NCBI GenBank assembly: GCA_011033025.1
Contig: WFMF01000074.1
Coordinates: 248,001-312,000, forward strand
DNA from: Beroe forskalii
Taxonomy: Eukaryota > Ctenophora > Nuda > Beroida > Beroidae
Length of the DNA: 64,000 nucleotides
Reading direction: 5' to 3'
In this document: one piece after another, positions 46,901-59,387 of the stretch
Layout: every line of letters starts with the position of its first letter
Numbering within the stretch: the first letter of the stretch is position 1
Position numbers and translations under genes: made by a program
The notes under the pieces: generated by a model
Told to the model about the DNA's origin: nothing
The model's database searches: none
The model's input: the letters and a program-made list of their open reading frames with translations, nothing else

Positions 46901-49900
46901 GAAATTTAAATCAAATTTCAACAGAACTGGGGGTCCTTTCCGAAACTTTACTTAAGTACGACTTAAGTTAAGTACCTACTTAAGTTACTTTTCATTTTGC
47001 ATTTCCGAAACAAAACTTAGGTGTTTCCGAAAAAATGCTTAAGTCATTTCCGAAACACAGCTTTAAACACAAATTTCGCTACTTAAGTCTGAAAATTCTT
47101 GCTTAAGTCGTTTCCGAAACCTACGTTGGTGTAGTGGATAAAGACGTCAATTTTTAATCGAATGGTGATGAGATCGATGCCAGTCACTGCCTATTCTGAA
47201 TTTTGGAATTCTTTTTGCGAAAGGAATGGAACGGTGTTGCTGATCAAACTGTGATTTTACCAGCGTTCCCCGTCATGGTTTCATAGCTCTATCGTGTGAA
47301 ATTTCATGTCCTCACTTAACACTATGCAACGTTTCATATCACGCATTTATTCAATTAGTGTTTCACGCAGAAAAAAAGGAAGTCTTGCGGAGGTTAGCTT
47401 GTGTGCAAAGCAAGTAATGTCATCAGTGAGTATGTTGCGCGCGTCGCGCGCAACACACCTTAGCTTAAAACACTAAGTGCGATATGGTATGGCCTGAAAT
47501 GAGTCGAGCTTGACACCAGTCGACCGTCGGGCTTGACACCAGTCAGTCTTGAGTGTCGCACTATGGCATGCGTGGCTCCTAACTCAAAAAAGAAACTCAA
47601 CTATTGTGAAAGCAATCAAAAAATCGTGAGCTATGGTGCCTGTGATATCTTCGAAAGCCGTGGAATTGCAAAAACTTTCAATTTCAAAAGTTGTGACATC
47701 TTAGTTCCCTAGCTTGTGTCAGAATCAACCATAAGATAAGTAATTTTTTCCTACTTAAGTAACCTCCGGACCATACTTGCAATTTAAGTAAAAAATCACC
47801 TACTTAAGTACGTACTTAAGTGAATTTTCTGACTTAAGTTTGGCTTAAATGAAAATACTTAAGTATGAAAATAAACTTAAGTTTCCTGACTTAAGTATGA
47901 TTTCGGAAATACTTTTTACTTAAGTTTTGACTTAAGTCCGTTTTTTGACTTAAGTTCGGTTTCGGAAAGGACCCCCTGGGCCCTGTATACTTTAACCAAG
48001 TCTGCTTTTCTCCAATAATGATTTAGATTTACCATTACTTCACTACTCCAGCTGTTGTTCGTGGGTTGGTAAAGTGGGTGGAAAGCAGCCGGTATCCATT
48101 GGCAACAGATGCAGCTCATTTGGGGTGCTAATCCATGAGCTGGGCCATGTTATTGGGTTCTGGCATGAGCATTCCAGACCCGACAGAGACAACTACATCA
48201 AGTGAGAATGTGATTTAAATGTAATTTTTCAGTGATAATTGGTAATGAATGATGATAACACGAATCCTTTGAATTTTATGCCCTAGGACTATTTTCACAT
48301 TTTCGTTGATTCTTTCTGATCATTTTAGATATTTAAGAACGCAGTCATCTATAGCATATGTCCTAATATTCCGAATGAAATTGAATGAGTAATTTTGAAT
48401 ACAATTAACGGCCATTTCACGATACCATTAACGATGCTATTTATAGTCCTTATCACACCGATTTTCACATTTTGTTCCACACGTGAATTTGTAATCTCTA
48501 ACGAGCTAAATTTGATAAATTTGCAGAGTAATTTCAGAAAATCTAGTTTTAGGAGCAGTTCGGAATTTTGAAAAGCTGCCAAATTCCAAAGTTAATTCCT
48601 TTGGAAAGCTCTATGATTACAAGTCCATCATGCACTACGGACCAAGGTTAGTTGCAGAAAAATACTTTTTATGTTATTCGATAATACTTGACCTGTGGTA
48701 CTCCAAGCATGATATTGAACTAATTTATATTTCTATGGTGTCAAAAGCCATAAAACTGATCTCCATGAAACTACAAACACCAATACTCGACACTCCCTCA
48801 TTCCCCAGGCACTTCTCTTCTAACTGGAAGAACACAATAGAGACCAGGTTACCCAATGCTCAAGACTTCATTGGTCAGCGGGACAGTCTCAGTATGGGGG
48901 ACATCGAGCAGGCTAGGATACTCTACGAGTGTCCTAAAGACGCCAGCGGTGAGTTAGATTGCTTCTCTGTAAACACTGTGCTTTCATCAGATTTGTTTTA
49001 TCCAAAATGGTAAATAACTGACGCTGGTCTGTCTCGCTTGACAGCCGTAAGGACTAAGATTTCAAGATCTCTGCTCACTTTAATCACTTATTTACTTTTT
49101 CCCGGGCTCACTTCGATCACTTGCTCACTTTGTTCCCTTGCTCACTTCAATAACTTGCTCACCTCATCACGTCTTGTTCACTTACCTTCTGACCGTTTAA
49201 CCAACGCCTCCTCCCAAGCCAGCGTGCTCCTCGATGGTGAAAGACGGCTTCGGAAGGCTCACTTCGCCTGGGTACCCTAACAACTACCTACCCAATATGG
49301 ACTGCATCACCATCATACGTATGTGATCTAAGTGAATGATACTTGATGATATTTCTATCTTATTCCCATTTTCCTTGTGTTGGTTTTATAACATTTCTGA
49401 TGAAAAACTGTCGAAGTTGATGCTGTTTTTGTTGGTTTTCTGATAAAAAAAACTGTGGAAGTTTATGGTTGATTGGTGATTACAAACTTTTGGATAAAAT
49501 TCTCACACTTAACCTTCTCGCAGAGCCGGATATGGTCGGCTACGTTTTAATAGTCCGTATCCTGGACCTTGACCTACCTTCCTCCTCTTCTTCTTCTTCT
49601 TCTTCATGTGATGGGGATCACATTGAGATACGGGATGGACCTTACCTCGACAGCCCTCTTCTTACCAGGTCAGTCTCTCAAATCTCTTTTTCCTGGATGT
49701 ATCAAATTTTCCAATGAAAATGATAGTGATTTGGAAGCGTCCTCTTGAGCCTGGAGTTACAATGTGTCCTTAACATGTCTCTAAAAGCCACTAAAACGTC
49801 TCTAAAATACCCCTCTTCTTACCAGGGTGTGTGGGAAGTCCCACTCGGATGCCATCGTATCGGGGAGTGGCACTCTCTTTATCCGCTTCAGATCGGACTT

Positions 49901-51759
49901 GCTAGGCTCAGGTCGTGGCTACCTCCTCGAGTTTGAGACCGAGGACCTGGACGAGTGTGTGCGGGATAACGGGGGCTGCTCCCACTTCTGCCACAACACC
50001 CCGGGGGGCTTCTTCTGCACCTGCCCCAAGGGCTGGGAGCTCTCCAAGAGGGGGACTTCTGTATTGGTGAGTGGGCGCAGCTTTTCCGGGTGCAAAGTAT
50101 TATTGTCGTTTTGTTGTTTCCTGTTCAAACTTCCTTGAAACATATTTTTGTGACACCAAATGGAATTTACTGACAATAATTGGTTATATATACAAATTCT
50201 TTGGTGCATTGACAAAAACAGGAATTATCGGCTCTTTTGTTCGTGACTATCGGGGGATTGAAGCGTGCAATGTACAACGGTATTAAGTGAAAGAATAAAG
50301 AGTTCCGAACGACGGACAAGGATCTTGCATTTTTTTGCAAATTATCAACGGCTCTTGGTTATATTATGAAAGGATCCTCACGTTTCAGTAACCCTAAATG
50401 TGAGGTACAGGTTCCATGATGCAGTCATTAGCAAATATGATCAGGCTGTCTTTGGGGAATATTCAAAGAATCTTTCTGTCACTAGTTGGCATTGAATATT
50501 CGATACATTAGAGCGATCTTCGCCTCCCTTCTGTGATCTTATTGCAATCGTTCCGTTACATCAAGAGTATTCGTCAGTGTGGCTATAAAATGAACCTTAC
50601 GATGTCAGAGCAGAGTTGCCCCACTGCTCACCAAAAACTGCCGCTAGCGCCTCTTCGTCAATCAAGTGGTAATTCCAAATTTTCACCGAACTGTCCGTCT
50701 TTTTGAGCAATTAAGCCAGGAATAATTTTCTCCAGTAATTGTTATAGTATCCGTTGTGAACTGTGAAGTGACCGGAACTTGAGTTTCATAATGATAAATG
50801 ATCGCCAGATCATGACCATTGGACGTGGGGCTCGGTACTTTTTAATCAAAATAATATCTAAATTTTACAAGAAAATATTTTTATTTACTGGACAAATTAT
50901 AAAGGGACGGAATTGAAATGACAATTAAAGTTTTAAACAATAAAAAAACATCCGGGATATCAGAAATATTTGGACTGTATCCCACAAAGGGTATGATAAA
51001 CAAACACAGGATAAAAGAACATAGGATAAATGAATCACAAATAAATACAGACCATGCGGCATGCGCCGATCCATTCACGACCCCGATGCCCTTTAAAATT
51101 TTATCACCCCCTATTATAATCAAAACCTAAATTCACTTAAAAGGGTCTCGGGTTAACGCTCACTCTCCCTCACATCCACTCATTCCTCCCAAAATTTACT
51201 CCTTTGAACGTTCACTCGCTCTCAGATCTACCCCTCAATCCCACCCCCTCGGACCTAATGGCTAATACGGGCCAGACCCACTGCCCTTGAACCCACTCAC
51301 CCCTCTCAGACACACTTTTTTCTCATTCACTCCCCTCACACTCCCTCGACCCTCCCTCTCAAACTCACTCCCCTCAAACTCCCTCCCTCTCAAACTCACT
51401 CCCCTCACACTCCCTCCCTCTCAAACTCACTCCCCTCACACTCCCTACCTCTCAAACTCACTCCCCTCACACTCCCTACCTCTCAAACTCACTCCCCTCA
51501 CACTCCCTCTCTCTCGAACTCACTCCCTAACCCCCACTTCTGCATTGACCCGCACACCTCTGGCAGCTGCAGTGGGTTTCTGGACAAGGAGAGCGGAGTG
51601 TTGGCCAGTATGGGCTACCCTGCTCCCTATATGGCCGGTCTCTCCTGCTACTGGGCCATCTACCCACCCCCCTCCACCAACTACATCCACCTCAAGTTCC
51701 ACGACTTCGACTTGGAGACTGCCGGAGGGGGACCTGACTGTCTCTACGACTTCCTAGAG
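43975..51759 (+). CDS. Astacin metalloprotease, tolloid-like (astacin-CUB-EGF-CUB), 3' end missing
   Basis: Secreted zinc protease of the BMP1/tolloid class. Exons: 43975-44104 (signal peptide, [11 protein letters not shown]), 45634-45753 (furin site RSRR, then [11 protein letters not shown]), 45948-46062, 48052-48201 ([13 protein letters not shown]...RPDRD, the zinc site), 48527-48646 (Met-turn SIMHYG), 48809-48948, 49223-49318, 49524-49668, 49826-50066 and about 51310 or 51530 to 51759. All but the last acceptor fit GT-AG in phase. CUB1 runs through exons 7-9 and includes a run of nine serines from a TCT microsatellite (about 49580-49607). A calcium-binding EGF follows ([16 protein letters not shown]), then CUB2, starting [18 protein letters not shown] and breaking off at YDFLE. 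Remaining exons were not found; the scaffold gap lies 2.1 kb downstream. Active-site residues are intact. Tolloid substrates in animals include procollagen and BMP antagonists; here that is inference. Confidence 0.88.
44936..45053. repeat. Small inverted repeat in astacin intron 1
   Basis: Perfect 14-base arms tattacgccgcgca (44936-44949) and its complement (45040-45053) surround a 90-base loop. It could be a small MITE; no target duplication was seen. Confidence 0.8.
47127..47180 (+). other. tRNA-like A-box/B-box segment (SINE-like)
   Basis: tggtgtagtgg (47127-47137) fits the RNA polymerase III A box and gatcgatgc (47172-47180) fits the B box, 35 bases apart as in tRNA-derived SINE heads. 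It lies inside the ACTTAAGT-rich element. No complete tRNA fold was verified. Confidence 0.45.
47432..47454. repeat. Alternating CG palindrome
   Basis: tgttgcgcgcg and cgcgcgcaaca flank a single T. Alternating CG could adopt Z-DNA or a tight hairpin. It sits in the middle of the 1.05-kb element. Confidence 0.9.
51340..51530 (+). repeat. 31-bp pyrimidine-rich minisatellite before CUB2
   Basis: About six copies of ccctacctctcaaactcact plus cccctcacact, immediately upstream of the CUB2 coding sequence. It contains no AG on the plus strand; the last AG before the exon core is at 51308-51309. Confidence 0.92.
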
Positions 51760-53344
51760 GTTAGTATCTCAATTCTCAACTAGGTGTTATTACTTATTAT
51801 TGTACTGGGGGAACTGAGGGTACCCTGTAAACTGAGCGTTGTCGGTGCTGGTCAGCTTATAGCTAAGGTGGAGCTAAGTTCATTGTCTGAGCCGAGCGGT
51901 TTAGTTCTTAGTTCGTAGTCTTCCTTTTTGTTAATGCCACCCTTCCATTGTGTTATGTGGAGCAATATTGTTGAAAGTTTTCTTTATCTTACTACTTATA
52001 ATTCTTCCTCATATATAAATAAATAAATAAATAAATGTATATCTGTCTGTCCGGTCTTCCTTATATATAGCCACAGACCTCTCTGACACCACTCAGTACC
52101 CAATCAAGCATACTGATGATCGGAATGCTCATACGAAAGTACCAGTGACGTTTGACACCACCAGGTATATAGGCATCACTTAGAGGAGTAGGCACACCCG
52201 ATTAAAATATATGACTGATAAGAACTCAGTACTACATTGTATTGTAAATTGCTTTTAACGGTTTAGTAGTTATAAATTATAGATTGAATACCAATATTAT
52301 ATTGCTATATTTACTGGAGACGGCACTCCATTGTTGGACTGAGAGTTTCTAATAATAGATCCATTTCCAATAAAACATCCACAAAGAAACTTGCGCCTTC
52401 GTAATGCCTGTTATCACCCTGCGCACGTGGGGTGGACACCTTTGCTAGTACTTTGTGCGCAGGTAGCGACGAGTCGCCAATTAGAACAACGTTCCTGTTC
52501 GAAAAACGACAAAAGAGTCAAAATTTCTCCTAAAACTTGCATGGAATCAATAGAGGAAAAGTCTCAGCTATCCAGAGATATAAGGATCATCTGGGGAACT
52601 CCAATCACAACCTTCGCAATGTCCCATGATGTACAAATGTTGAAAACGTCGTTTTCCAATTGCGTGAACATTGATTGATTGACGAGCTTGTGAGGCCTAA
52701 TTCAAAAAAGAAGATGGACTTTCAGTGTAGAATAGATTTATCTAGGCATTACAAAAACCCCATGTCGATAGCTCAAAAAATGTAGGAGCCTTAGGGATTG
52801 CCAGTCAATTGTTGGAAAAAGCACACAGTTGTGCTATTTCGTGGGTGGACAAGCGTGGTGGACAACGCGCGATTTAAAACGCCAGACTCTTGTTTGCCAA
52901 AATAGCGAGAGACCCTTGTCCACCCCACTGTCGTTAACAGTGATACCATTTCAGATTTCCTGCAACTGTGGTAACCGGCAGTGATTCGATAAGGAGCGAC
53001 AAACTTATTCTCGTTTCAATAGTAGTACTGGTGACATTGACAATGAGTATAAAATCGAAGTAGATGCTTTTTGTCAATTTCATGTTATCAATGACTACTA
53101 ACAAGTTATCATATAATATGCGCATATACAGCACACGTCATCACTGGATGATGATGCAGTGTACCTACTTAGATTTAGAAAGTTAGAATGTAATGTACAC
53201 CCTTTAGTACATTACACAGTGTGGCGGTACTTCAGTACAACATTCATGTTTTTCACAAAACTCAATAGCAGGGTGTTAATCTCGTGATTGTACACAACTA
53301 ATTATGCGATGTAATTATTAAAAGTAACATTTTCAGGCAGGGGT
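51760..53344. other. Region after the last firm astacin exon
   Basis: It should contain further CUB exons or intron, but none was recognised. An (ataa) microsatellite lies at about 52013-52036 and a MITE-like element at 52427-52928. Confidence 0.4.
52427..52928. mobile_element. MITE-like element with GTGGGGTGGACA ends
   Basis: gtggggtggaca at the left (52427) is matched by tgtccaccccac at the right (to 52928). A third, weaker copy (gtgggtggacaag) lies inside at 52841. There is no coding content and no clear target duplication. Confidence 0.5.
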
Positions 53345-53884
53345 TCCATGAGCCAATGGGACTTCAACAGCAACGCGGTGATGAAGGTACATTCAAGGCA
53401 TTTCACATGAATAAGATTACGTACAGAGCAGGCTATAGGTACAATACACTCTATATAAGGTGAGCAAATGTATATCTATATACAAGCATGCTGATCACAT
53501 GGTTTTGTCCTCATATCATAGGTATATACATTATACATCCATAGCAACCACACGAGTTCCCATAGCAACCGACCTAAAAATTGAAGATTTTTGGTATTTT
53601 TTACATTTAGATCTAGGCCACATTTTCTGTTTTGATTACTCATCATACAGGATAGATATTTCGATTTTGTGAAAAGTTTCAGTAGGTAATCATGACCATT
53701 CAACGCTGAATTTCGGTACCGATGAGCCAATGGGACTTCACCAGCAACGCGGTGATGAAGGTACATTCAAGGCATTTCACATGAATAAGATTACGTACAG
53801 AAGTACAGAGCAGGCTATACAATACACTCTATATTAAGGTGAGCAAATTTATATCTATATACAAGCATGCTGATCACATGGTTT
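53345..53884 (+). repeat. Direct duplication abutting the scaffold gap
   Basis: A segment of about 160 bp (gagccaatgggacttcaaca... to ctgatcacatggttt) at 53354-53512 recurs at 53725-53884, nearly identical, the second copy running straight into the Ns. Each contains a possible CUB-like exon (FNSNAVMKVHS after acceptor ggcag in copy 1). This could be a real tandem duplication or the same locus assembled twice at the contig end. Confidence 0.85.
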
Positions 53885-53984
53885 NNNNNNNNNNNNNNNN
53901 NNNNNNNNNNNNNNNNNNNNNNNNNNNNNNNNNNNNNNNNNNNNNNNNNNNNNNNNNNNNNNNNNNNNNNNNNNNNNNNNNNNN
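53885..53984. other. Assembly gap (100 N)
   Basis: Exactly 100 N, the usual placeholder for a gap of unknown size. The sequence resumes inside the 42-bp array. Confidence 0.99.
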
Positions 53985-54399
53985 TACTTCAGACACTCTC
54001 CTAGGAACTCTCAGCACACTGCTCTATACTTCAGACACTCTCCTAGGAACTCTCAGCACACTGCTCTGTACTTCAGACAATCTCCTAGGAACTCTCAGCA
54101 CACTGCTCTATACTTCAGACACTCTCCTAGGAACTCTCAGCACACTGCTCTATACTTCAGACACTCTCCTAGGAGTTCTCAGCCCACTGCTCTGTACTTC
54201 AGACAATCTCCTAGGAACTCTCAGCACACTGCTCTGTACTTCATACACTCTCCTAGGAACTCTCAGCACACTGCTCTGTACTTCAGACAATCTCCTAGGA
54301 ACTCTTAATACTCTGTTCTGTACTTCAGACACTCTCCTAGGAACTCTCAGCACACTGCTCTATACTTCAGACACTCTCCTAGGAACTCTCAGCACACTG
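53985..54399 (+). repeat. 42-bp satellite, block 1
   Basis: About ten copies of a 42-base unit (ctgtacttcagacactctcc, taggaactctcagcacactg, ct). The block starts at the gap, so its true length is unknown. Confidence 0.97.
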
Positions 54400-55460
54400 G
54401 AGCTCTTCCACGAACGAAGTTACGAAGATTTTTATGTAGTTTGCGGTTGAGTTACGGGCAAAGTTACGAAGGAAGTAGAATTTGGCTTCCACGAAACTCA
54501 CCATAAGTAGCGTTAATTTGTATCCCACAAATATTTACGGGGTTTTCTATTTTCTTCGCAAGTAGAGCCGTGATATGTTATGATTACCTTATATGGAAGG
54601 TAATTAGTGTATATAGCATTGGGAAATCTTCGTAATTCAGATTTTCTTCGTAACGCAAGATTATGGAAATAAAATTGTCACATAAGTTACGGGGATAGTT
54701 AGGGGGATTAAAAAGCATACTTACGAAGATTTTTTCTTCGTAAACCGGCAAATGTAGGGAGTCCCAAAAACAGAATTAACTATTCCTAGTGATTCGGAGG
54801 GTATGTCTGCATGATTGTTTTAAGTGATTATTTTGAATGAGTGTGTATATTATCGAACTATCTACATTTCTCATATTATCTGTATCACATTCTCCACTAC
54901 CAGTATTATTACTACTACCTATTTTAGAAAACATGTCACGAATCCCAAAATTGTAACATGTTTTATTTGTCTTGTTCCATTTTTAACCTCCAACATTTAG
55001 AATTAAAAACTACCCTTTTGTACGTCCACAATCCACATAGTTACACAGTGGTTGTTGTTAGGAAAATGTACATTTCATCCAAATTTGAGCTATGAGAGAA
55101 TGAGGCCGACGACCAAATTTTCCCATTTGATCATTGCATTAAATCAATGGATCACGGCAGTTAAAGGTGCATGAAAATAATTACACCGTCTATAAATGCA
55201 TGTAGGCACTTAGGTATAGTTTGATTTTACCATTTATAAATCACAGCACTTCTGTAGGTAGGTACTGTGGTTTGTAGATGAAAATAGGTACATCATATAT
55301 CAGCCAAAAGGCAAAACCATCCATCACCATCGAAAGTCGAAACAGTGCTAGCATGGATATTGGATAATGGATAGGCATTGGATAACTAATGAACACGATA
55401 TATCAAACATAATGTTAGAAACACAACGGAAACAAACACTAATATGATTACGATGACCCC
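54400..55460. other. AT-rich spacer between satellite blocks 1 and 2
   Basis: Unique AT-rich DNA with frequent gttacgaag and cttcgtaa motifs near 54410-54770, arranged partly as inverted repeats. No gene recognised. Confidence 0.6.
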
Positions 55461-56880
55461 TCCTAGGAACTCTCAGCACTCTGCTCTGTACTTCAGACAC
55501 TCTCCTAGGAACTCTCAGCACACTGCTCTGTACTTCAGACACTCTCCTAGGAACTCTCAGCACACTGCTCTGTACTTCAGACACTCTCCTAGGAACTCTC
55601 AGCACACTGCTCTGTACTTCAGACACTCTCCTAGGATCTCTCAACACTGCTCTGTACTTCAGACACTCTCCTAGGAACTCTCAGCCCACTGCTCTGTACT
55701 TCAGACACTCTCCTAGGAACTCTTAATACTCTGCTCTGTACTTCAGACACTCTCCTAGGAACTCTTAGCCCACTGCTCTGTACTTCAGACACTCTCCTAG
55801 GAACTTTCAGCCAACTGCTCTGTACTTCAGACACTCTCCTAGGAACTCTTAATACTCTGCTCTGTACTTCAGACACTCTCCTAGGAACTCTTAATACACT
55901 GCTCTATACTTCAGACACTCTCCTAGGAACTCTTAATACTCTGCTCTGTACTTCAGACACTCTCCTAGGAACTCTCAACACACTGTTCTGTACTACAGAC
56001 ACTCTCCTAGGAAGTCTCAGCACACTGCTCTGTACTTCAGACACTATCCTAGGAACTCTCAGCACACTGCTCTATACTTCAGACACTCTCTTAGGAACTC
56101 TCAGCACACTGCTCTATACTTCAGACACTCTCCTAGGAACTATCAATACTCTGCTCCGTGCTTCAGACGCTCTCCTAGGAACTCTCAGCACACTGCTCTA
56201 TACTTCAGACACTCTCCTAGGAACTCTCAGCACACTGCCCTGTACTTCAGACACTCTCCTAGGAACTCTCAACACTGCTCTGTACTTCAGACACTCTCCT
56301 AGGAACTCTCAGCACACTGCTCTATACTTCAGACACTCTCCTAGGAACTCTCAGCACACTGCCCTGTACTTCAGACACTCTCCTAGGAACTCTCAGCACA
56401 CTGCTCTGTACTTCAGACACTCTCCTAGGAACTCTCAGCACACTGCCCTGTACTTCAGACACTCTCCTAGGAACTCTCAGCACACTGCTCTATACTTCAG
56501 ACACTCTCCTAGGAACTCTCAGCACACTGCTCTGTACTTCAGTCACTCTCCTAGGAACTCTCAATACTCTGCTCTATACTTCAGACACTCTCCTAGGAAC
56601 TCTCAGCACACTGCTCTATACTTCAGACACTCTCCTAGGAACTCTCAGCACACTGCCCTGTACTTCAGACACTCTCCTAGGAACTCTCAGCACACTGCTC
56701 TGTACTTCAGACACTCTCCTAGGAACTCTCAGCACACTGCCCTGTACTTCAGACACTCTCCTAGGAACTCTCAGCACACTGCTCTATACTTCAGACACTC
56801 TCCTAGGAACTCTCAGCACACTGCCCTGTACTTCAGACACTCTCCTAGGAACTCTCAGCACACTGCTCTATACTTCAGAC
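55461..56880 (+). repeat. 42-bp satellite, block 2
   Basis: About 34 copies of the same 42-base unit. Higher-order pattern: variants with ctctatactt, ccctgtactt and cttaatactctg recur in similar order, suggesting amplification of multi-unit blocks. Confidence 0.97.
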
Positions 56881-59387
56881 TTGGGTTCTGGGTTCCGGTA
56901 CTTCCACTATAAATATTTCATGGTAGCAGGAAGTGGTTATTTATTTGTTCATCCTCAGTACTTCAGTATACTCCACAAAGTTTGCAGAAGCCACAATCGT
57001 GTGTTTGAAGACTCTACAAATCATTGAACTGAAGATCTTGTGTTCAAAGATACTACAAGCTGTAGTTCTGAAGAACTTGTGTTTGAACATTGTGCAGAAG
57101 ACTTTAAATGTTAGAAGAGACAACAATCTCTTGTTCTAAAATCCTTGTCTAAAGGTGCTATGATGTGTTGTGAACAACTGTAATCAGATGATAAGAGAGT
57201 AAGAGGATTCCTGCTGAATTCAAGACCATTCAAGAATCCAAGTTGTTCCAGTCCCACGGTGACAAGAAGAGATACCTCACCAGATGACAAGATTCCTGTT
57301 GATTCATCGAGACCTCTCTAAATGAGACCTCACAGAATAGGATCCTCTACTCAACTCCTGGAGACTGTGCTATCCCTTGAAGTTTTCTGTTTTGGACTAC
57401 TCAGTCGGAGGCATGTCTGGGTAGTATCCAACTTGTCAGAAGATAAACCTTGCTCTGGCTGCAGAATAGGAATTTTCCAGATTACATCACAGTATACCTG
57501 ACAACAGCTCCTAGCTTCCGGGTCATGGTGATCCAGATTGTGCAAGAGGGCAACTGCAGCAAGATTGTTACGATGGCAATCCTTTGTGTGTTTTTCTCAA
57601 GAGTTGAGAGTGTTACACCATCAGGGAACCTACAGCATCTCAAGATCTATTCTTCAAGCTCAAGAAACCTGATAAAAATCTGTAAGTGAATTTAGTAAGT
57701 GAATTTAGGGATTATTTTGGTGAACTTCCAATCTAAAATTGTAGAACTGATACATAAGTGTGAAATTTGCAGTAAATTAAATAGGTACTGTAGTGGAACT
57801 TATATTTTCAATTCGGCTTCAGCTAGCTTAGACAAATAGTTATTCGGACCTCAATCCATTTTGATCAATTCATTTTCATTTCAACCTTGATCATCTTTAT
57901 TCACAAACATCAATTTCATTCACAAATGATCCATATAACCCCCTGTATCCACCACACTTTTGAGAGTAAACTGTCAGACCTCAAAGAAGCAAGCAATATT
58001 ATTCTGTTATTAAGAGAGTGGAATGAATCAACAAGACGACCAGATGAGCAACTACCACTAAAATCATTGCTCTAATTTCAGGTTTGCACAAAATTCTGAT
58101 TGTAGACTAAAGAACATTTAGATCATTGGTCAATTTTAGAGACAAATTCAGTGTCCATGAACAATATTAACAATGTCAGTGAACAATATTTGTTACAGAA
58201 TTCAGGGCTAGTTGTAATGAACCAAATATAATAAAAATAAACCATTTTCGAATTATATGTGTCAGTGATTATTTTTACCAAATATGTCAAAATAAACCAT
58301 TTACAATCATATTAGAATATATGAAAAATTGAAATTAATCATAAGTATGTCAGTGTTCTTCTTCAGTCAGTGTTTAGTGTATAATTACAGTGTGTAATTA
58401 CAGTCTGTTATTGGATTATGAATGATTTTATGAGTATTTCAAATTACATTTTATTTTCATTATTATCAAACTAATATCAAATTGAATTAGTTATTTTATA
58501 GGAACCAAATTTTATCAAAATCATGAACACTCCTGACAATATGTGTGACAAATCTGTAGTATCATATTTATGATTCCCAGTTTTTTTAGCAGTGCCAATC
58601 TGTGTTTTGAGTTTCAATCAATACCAATTGTGACGTTTATTATAAATGTGAGTTTTGGCTGTCCTAGTGTTATATGGCTGTATGAATATGAAGTATCATA
58701 TAATATGAGGAGTGATTTGTTTCTTTAAGAAATAAGAGAATGTATCGAAGTATACCATGCAAGTATAAATTTGGGTATTTCATGAAAATTTCAGTACAAT
58801 ACAGAGATTTTAAAATATCATTAACAAATCCAGTATAATGTCAAATATAAATATTTATTTACATACTGTCATACTAGTCTGCAATATATACTTGAATATG
58901 ATTTGAGTCTGATTCAAGTAAGTCTACTGATGGGTAGTATAGAGAAAGACTGGAAAATGAAGCTATTGCCGTGATTTTCGAGTATTTAACTGGTATTTAA
59001 ATTTTCAATTATAATACTCCGTAGAATGTTATATGTTGAATATATGTCTAATGAAGTAATAAAACTGTCCATAAATCTCAACTTAAACTTGATTATATTA
59101 TACCTGCAATTATTCTACTTAAAATTGTACGCACAAATTTAGAATTATTGTGCAGCGTGCCGTTTTTATTTTCTTAACCTGTACCATTTTATACTGAACC
59201 AGTGTCAGAATGTGTGCATAAATGACAGTACAGTGAATTCTGGTATTTTACAATTTAATGGATTATAATTTATTCATCAATTCATTAATAAAGTGTGACA
59301 CAACCACATGATAAGTGTTCATTGAAATGTAATTTAAATTCATAATAATTGTTATTAGTTTTACTACGTTTAATAAATTCAACTTAT
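56881..59387. other. Insertion between satellite blocks 2 and 3
   Basis: AT-rich unique sequence splitting the array. Near the left end atggtagcaggaagtgg (about 56921) resembles the initiator-tRNA primer-binding site of LTR retrotransposons, but no LTR precedes it. An open frame at 57450-57689 is not recognised. No gene found. Confidence 0.45.

Larger units (their letters stand above)
46929..47976. mobile_element. 1.05-kb element with ACTTAAGT-rich ends
   Basis: The left end gggggtcctttccgaaac (46929-46946) recurs exactly inverted at the right end (to 47976). Both subterminal regions are crowded with the palindrome acttaagt and variants. The middle is unrelated and noncoding. It lies in the astacin intron before the zinc-site exon. 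I could not find a matching target duplication, so the superfamily is not assigned. Confidence 0.8.

Noticed and set aside
52391..52678. 95-codon frame after the astacin gene as a missing CUB exon
   Set aside because: It has no CUB pattern (no G..CG or F.sD motif) and overlaps a MITE-like element.
54000..56880. Regular repeats suggesting a CRISPR array
   Set aside because: The 42-bp units are contiguous with no unique spacers, and the genome is eukaryotic.
57450..57689. 79-codon frame in the satellite insertion
   Set aside because: Not recognised and without supporting neighbours; the primer-site-like sequence upstream is too weak to call a retrotransposon.
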